Below are positions 60,364-64,000 of a stretch of 64,000 nucleotides of DNA, one piece after another. The stretch covers positions 1 through 64,000 of the forward strand of contig JAJDAJ010000052.1 of assembly GCA_029261925.1 (NCBI GenBank). The letters are read 5' to 3'. Numbering within the stretch: position 1 is the first letter of the stretch; the number at the start of each line of letters is the position of its first letter. The stretch comes from Deltaproteobacteria bacterium (GTDB lineage Bacteria; Myxococcota_A; UBA9160; SZUA-336). A program made the translations under genes and the position numbers. Under the pieces are notes generated by a model. That model saw only the letters and a list, made by a program, of their open reading frames with translations, had not been told where the DNA came from and ran no database searches.

Positions 60364-61158
60364 TCAGCCGCCGGGAATGCCGAGCGGGAAGCGCGCGCTC
60401 ACGCCGCCGTCGACCAGGAGCATCTGCCCGCTGACGTAGTCCGACAGCGGGGAGGCCAGGAACAGGACGGCCCGGGCGATGTCGGCCGGCCTGCCCGCCC
60501 GCCCCAGCGGGATCGTGCGCGACATCTCGCGGTCACCTCCGAGCGCGTCCGCGACGGCCGCCGTCTCCACGGCTCCGGGCGACACCGCGTTGCACCGGAT
60601 GCCCTTCTCGCCGTACTCGAGGCAGAGCGACTTGGTCAGGTGGATCAGTCCCGCTTTGGCGGCTCCGTAGGCGGCGTGGTTCGGCGCGCCGAAGACGCCG
60701 CTGATCGAGGTGATGTTCACGATCGCCCCGCCGTCGCCCTGCGCGATCATCACCGGGATCACCGCCCGCGTCAGCAGGAAGATGTAGCGCAGGTTGATCT
60801 CGAGGATGCGGTCCCAGGACGCCTCGTCCCAATCGGCCAGGGGCCGCCAGCTCGCGTGCCGGTGCATGCCTCCGGCGACGTTGACCAGCACGTCGATGCG
60901 CCCGAACGCATCGCGCGTCTCCGCGACGATCGCTGCCACGCCGTCGCTGGAGCGCACGTCGGCGGTGATCGCGACGGCGCGGCCGCCCGCGGCCTCGATC
61001 TCGTCGCGGATGGACTTCGCGCTCGCCGCGTCCAGGTCGACCACCGCGACCGGCGCGCCGGCCCGCGCCAGCGTGCGCGAGGTCTCGGCACCGATGCCGC
61101 CGCCGCCACCTCCGGCGACGATCGCGACCCTGCCCTGCAGCAGCCCCTCGAGGTTCAT
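60364..61158 (-). CDS. Short-chain dehydrogenase/reductase (FabG-like)
   Basis: A 264-residue classical SDR. The cofactor motif is VAGGGGGGIGAETSR (a Gly-rich variant of TGxxxGxG), then DVLVNVAGG, SISG (catalytic Ser), YGAAKAGLIHL (Tyr and Lys) and NAVSPGAVET. The oxidoreductase likely acts on a hydroxyacyl or alcohol substrate. It is convergent with the CaiB fusion. A second SDR lies upstream on the same strand with 43 bases between. Confidence 0.92.
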   Translation of the reverse strand: MNLEGLLQGRVAIVAGGGGGGIGAETSRTLARAGAPVAVVDLDAASAKSIRDEIEAAGGRAVAITADVRSSDGVAAIVAETRDAFGRIDVLVNVAGGMHRHASWRPLADWDEASWDRILEINLRYIFLLTRAVIPVMIAQGDGGAIVNITSISGVFGAPNHAAYGAAKAGLIHLTKSLCLEYGEKGIRCNAVSPGAVETAAVADALGGDREMSRTIPLGRAGRPADIARAVLFLASPLSDYVSGQMLLVDGGVSARFPLGIPGG

Positions 61159-61201
61159 CGCCGCCGATCCTACCACCGGTGGGTCACCCGGGCGCACGCC
61201 G

Positions 61202-62068
61202 TCAGTCGGCGTAGCTGGCCAGGATCATGCCGCGCGCGGGCGGGTCGGCGCCGGTCTCGATCGCGCGGTGCCGCGCCCGGATCGGCTCGCGGTACCGGTC
61301 GTCGGTGTAGATCCAGAAGCGGCCCTCGACGACCGCCTCCAGCACCAGCTCGGCGACCTCCGCCGGCGCCCGTCCACGGGAGAAGAGCTCCTGCATGGCC
61401 GTGCGCAGCGCACGCGCGTGGGGCTCGCCGGGCGCGGGCCCCTCGTTGCGCAGCTCCTTGGGCCGGTTGCGCTCCGACTCGTGGATCCGCGTGGCCACCA
61501 GACCCGGGCAGAGGCAGCTGACCCCGACGTTCGAGCCGGCGTCGGCCAGCTCGGCGTGGAGCGTCTCGGCGATCGTCGCCGCGGCGTGCTTCGAGGCGTT
61601 GTAAGGGCCGCTGCCCGGATACGAGGTCAGGCCCGCCACCGACGAGGTGATGACCACGTGGCCCTCGTCCTGCGCCTTGAGCTGTGCCAGGAAGACGCGG
61701 ATGCCGTGGATCACGCCCCAGAGGTTGACGTCGAGCGCCCACTTCCAGTCGGCGACGCTCAGACCCTCCATGGGCCCGCCTCCGCCGCCCACGCCGGCGT
61801 TCAGGCAGAGGACGTGTGCGGCGCCGAAGCGCTCGCGCGTCGCCTCGCCCAGGTGGTCCATCTCGGCCGCGCTGCCCACGTCGGTGGGCACCGGCAGCAC
61901 GTCGGCGCCGAGCGCGGCGACCTCCGCGGCGGCGTCGCGCAGCCGGTCCTCCTCGACGTCCGCGATCACCACGTTCATGCCCTCGCGGGCGAACGCCGCC
62001 GCCATCGCCTGGCCCATGCCGCTCGCGCCGCCGGTCACCACCGCGGTCCTGCCCTCGAGCTCTCGCAC
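61202..62068 (-). CDS. Short-chain dehydrogenase/reductase
   Basis: A 288-residue classical SDR with TGGASGMGQAM, LNAGVG, SSVAG and YNASKHAAATIAETL (catalytic Tyr and Lys), followed by PGLVATRIHESERN and a C-terminal part (VEGRFWIYTDDRYREPIR) common in acyl-CoA-rich bacteria. The only in-frame start near the right place is a GTG at 62066-62068 (VRELEGRTAVVTGG); the open frame continues upstream without an obvious start. It is divergent from the MscS gene, with 104 bases between starts. Confidence 0.9.
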   Translation of the reverse strand: MRELEGRTAVVTGGASGMGQAMAAAFAREGMNVVIADVEEDRLRDAAAEVAALGADVLPVPTDVGSAAEMDHLGEATRERFGAAHVLCLNAGVGGGGGPMEGLSVADWKWALDVNLWGVIHGIRVFLAQLKAQDEGHVVITSSVAGLTSYPGSGPYNASKHAAATIAETLHAELADAGSNVGVSCLCPGLVATRIHESERNRPKELRNEGPAPGEPHARALRTAMQELFSRGRAPAEVAELVLEAVVEGRFWIYTDDRYREPIRARHRAIETGADPPARGMILASYAD

Positions 62069-62172
62069 CTCGACCTCCGCCCGTTGTCGGGCGCAGGATC
62101 GCATGCCCGACCGCGCCGGGGTGCTCGGCCCGGCCGTATCGGTATATCCTGCGAGCGGGGGGATCACCGCGC

Positions 62173-64000
62173 TTGCTGCACTCCGCACGGACCGCGCTGC
62201 TGATCGGGCTGCTGCTCGCGCCCGGCCATACGGCTGCCCAGGAGGCGCCGGGGTCGGATGTCGACGTCGCGGCGCTCGAGGCGCGCCGGGGGGAGGTCGC
62301 GGCCGAGCTCGAGGCGCTGCGCGAGGCGGGCTCCGGCGCCGAGCTCCGCGGGGCCCTGCAGCGCCTGGAGCGGGCGCTCGCGCAGCTGATCGAGGCCACG
62401 CGGCACGGGCAGGAGCTCGCGGTGGAGCTCGAGTCCGCGCGCCCGGCATCGCTGGCCGACGTGCTGCCCGCGGAGGGTCCGCCTTACCCGGTCGCCGCGT
62501 ACGACGCCGCGCTCTCCGCGGTCAGCGCGGCGGAGCGCGTGCTCGAGCAGTCCGAGGACGCCGCGCGCGTGGCGACGACCTCGCTGGAGACGGCCAGCGC
62601 GGAGCTCGAGGAGCTCGAGCGCGAGGCCCGCGCCGCGGGCACGCACGGGCCCGACGCGCCGGTCCGCCTCGAGGTGGCATCCAGGCTGGTGCAGCTGCGC
62701 CGGGTACAGCTCGCGAACGCCCGGCGCGCGGTCAGCCTGCAGGAGGTCGACCTCGAGAGGCAGCGCCAGGCCCTCGAGCGGATCGCCGCGGACGTGCGCG
62801 CCCGACCCGGCGAGCGCGATGCTGCACTCGAGGCGGTCGACCGCCGCGCCGTCGAGCTGGGCCGCCAGCGCGACCGGCTCGAGCAGCAGCTCGCCGCGGC
62901 GCGGCGGCAGCTCGAGCGGGTCGAGGCCGGCGCGGCGGCCGAGGGCGAGCTCGCGGCGCGACGCGCCGAGGTCTCCGGTCTGCGCCGGTCAGTGGCCCTG
63001 CTGGCCGGGCGACTGGACCGGCTGGATCGCGCGCGGAAGCGGACCGAGAGCCGCTTCGCGCTCTTCTCGGCCGATCCCCCGGACCGCGCCACCATCGATG
63101 CGTGGCGAGAGGAGAGCCGCGCCGTCGTCGCCGCACTGTCGCGCGAGGCGCAGCTCGACCGGGCCGAGCTGGCGGCCCTGTCCCGGGAAGTGGCGAGCAC
63201 GAGCGGCGCCCCGGGCCCCTGGCGCGAGCAGGAGGTCGCCGCGCACCGGCGCACCCTCGAGAGCTACGCCGGGAACCTCGAGAGTCTCGAGGTCGCGATC
63301 GGCGAGGAACGCGCACTGCAGCTCGCTCTGAAGGCACGCCTCGGTCCCCCGGGCCTCACGGAGCAGCTGCGCCGGCTGGGCTCGGCGGTGTCCGACCTCT
63401 GGTCGTTCGAGCTCGGGTCGTCGGAGGACCGCTCGGTCACCGTGGGCAAGATCGTCATCGCCCTGCTGACCTTCGTGATCGGGGTATTCCTGGCGGGGGT
63501 GGTCACGCGCCTGGCGTTCGCGCGGCTGATGGCGCGCGTCGGCGTCGACGAGGGGGCCGCGCACGCCTACCAGTCCCTCAGCTACTACGTACTGGTCGCG
63601 ATCGCCTTCCTGATCGCGCTTCGCTTCGTGGACATCCCGCTGACGGCCTTCGCGGTCGTCGGCGGCGCCCTGGCCATCGGCGTGGGCTTCGGCAGCCAGA
63701 ACGTCGTGAACAACTTCATCAGCGGCGTGATCCTGCTGGCAGAGCGGCCGATCAAGCGCGGCGATCTGGTCGACGTGGACGGGACGTACGGCAACGTCGA
63801 GAAGATCGGGCTGCGCAGCACGCGCATCCGGACGGGTGACAACATCCACGTGATCGTTCCGAACGCCGCGTTCCTCGAGAACAAGGTCGTCAACTGGACC
63901 CACAACGACGCACAGGTGCGCCTCAGGCTCGGCGTCGGGGTGATCTACGGCTCGCCGACGCGGGACGTCGAGCGGCTGATCCTCCAGGCGCTCCACGAGC
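62173..64000 (+). CDS. MscS-family mechanosensitive ion channel with long periplasmic coiled coil (partial)
   Basis: The first 609 codons of an inner-membrane channel; the C-terminus lies beyond the window. A TTG start (a GGGGGGA site lies about 10 bases upstream) gives a signal peptide (LLIGLLLAPGHTAAQ). A periplasmic coiled coil of about 350 residues, rich in RRAVELGRQRDRLEQQ-type repeats, comes next. Then come two or three membrane helices (IVIALLTFVIGVFLAGVV, YYVLVAIAFLIALRFVDIP). The MscS pore helix and beta-domain are at FAVVGGALAIGVGFGSQNVVNNFISGVILLAERPIKRGDLVDVDGTYGNVEKIGLRSTRIRTGDN. The large N-terminal part resembles MscK or YbiO-type members. Confidence 0.9.
   Translation, partial: MLHSARTALLIGLLLAPGHTAAQEAPGSDVDVAALEARRGEVAAELEALREAGSGAELRGALQRLERALAQLIEATRHGQELAVELESARPASLADVLPAEGPPYPVAAYDAALSAVSAAERVLEQSEDAARVATTSLETASAELEELEREARAAGTHGPDAPVRLEVASRLVQLRRVQLANARRAVSLQEVDLERQRQALERIAADVRARPGERDAALEAVDRRAVELGRQRDRLEQQLAAARRQLERVEAGAAAEGELAARRAEVSGLRRSVALLAGRLDRLDRARKRTESRFALFSADPPDRATIDAWREESRAVVAALSREAQLDRAELAALSREVASTSGAPGPWREQEVAAHRRTLESYAGNLESLEVAIGEERALQLALKARLGPPGLTEQLRRLGSAVSDLWSFELGSSEDRSVTVGKIVIALLTFVIGVFLAGVVTRLAFARLMARVGVDEGAAHAYQSLSYYVLVAIAFLIALRFVDIPLTAFAVVGGALAIGVGFGSQNVVNNFISGVILLAERPIKRGDLVDVDGTYGNVEKIGLRSTRIRTGDNIHVIVPNAAFLENKVVNWTHNDAQVRLRLGVGVIYGSPTRDVERLILQALHE

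Overview
This window is very GC-rich (about 70% or more by eye), densely coded on both strands, and has no gap between genes longer than about 200 bases. The content is chromosomal and Gram-negative: TonB-dependent outer-membrane receptors, a Ton-type motor operon, lipoproteins and housekeeping genes (clpS-clpA, hemB, thrS). Many genes belong to acyl-CoA and lipid metabolism: enoyl-CoA hydratases, thiolase, acyl-CoA dehydrogenase, CaiB-type CoA-transferase, acyl-CoA carboxylase, acyl-CoA ligase, SDRs and MaoC proteins. There is also an F420-type luciferase-like oxidoreductase and several secreted proteins with dockerin-like EF-hand ends. This mix fits an uncultured member of the former Deltaproteobacteria (for example Myxococcota- or Binatota-like). 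That placement is an inference, and no 16S gene is present. I saw no rRNA or tRNA gene, insertion sequence, prophage, integrase or CRISPR array.

Layout. 1-7.7 kb: clpA (cut by the window edge) and clpS on the minus strand, a FemAB-like acyltransferase, a BtuB-like TonB receptor, a PlsC acyltransferase, a PHP phosphoesterase and two MaoC-like half-proteins. 7.8-12.4 kb: a large secreted protein ending in a TSP3 plus dockerin-like cassette, an amidohydrolase-fold protein lacking usual metal ligands, and an F420-type oxidoreductase. 12.4-19.5 kb: a minus-strand cluster in which DUF3450, a long ExbB (TtpC-like), ExbB, ExbD, TonB and a TPR protein form a Ton motor operon, followed by a Sel1-repeat protein and a small lipoprotein. 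19.7-25.7 kb: alkaline phosphatase with a coupled pterin dehydratase, a TetR regulator, then a tightly coupled five-gene run (SRPBCC, SLOG, TIM-barrel isomerase, NAD-epimerase, CPBP membrane protein). 25.7-36 kb: acyl-CoA ligase, DUF3604 protein with a small membrane protein, TetR plus acyl-CoA carboxylase, two enoyl-CoA hydratases, a ThuA protein, and a thioesterase with a VOC protein.

35.9-45.5 kb: a second TonB receptor, a small acyltransferase, a class II aldolase-like protein, a secreted metzincin-like protein with dockerin-like repeats, hemB, thrS and a hybrid histidine kinase. 45.6-52.4 kb: a DUF1214 protein with a cupin, then a locus of a lambda-repressor-like HTH regulator, a third TonB receptor and a secreted dockerin-type protein that ends at a strong hairpin. 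52.5-64 kb: GST-like protein with acyl-CoA dehydrogenase, thiolase, a D-aminoacylase-like amidohydrolase divergent from a tandem CaiB fusion, two SDRs, and an MscS channel running off the window.

How the parts may work together. The Ton motor can energise the three TonB-dependent receptors. Two large secreted proteins share one C-terminal cassette (TSP3-like calcium repeat plus paired EF-hand-like loops with a DIL..N..IF core), and a metzincin-like protease carries a looser version. The most interesting unit is 47.2-52.4 kb, where a regulator, a receptor and a cassette-bearing secreted protein sit in a row with a promoter and a palindrome between the first two. Function there is inferred from context only. 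Genes in runs are often joined by ATGA, GTGA or TTGA overlaps, and TAnnnT elements resembling a -10 box recur just upstream of first genes, sometimes close enough to suggest leaderless transcripts.
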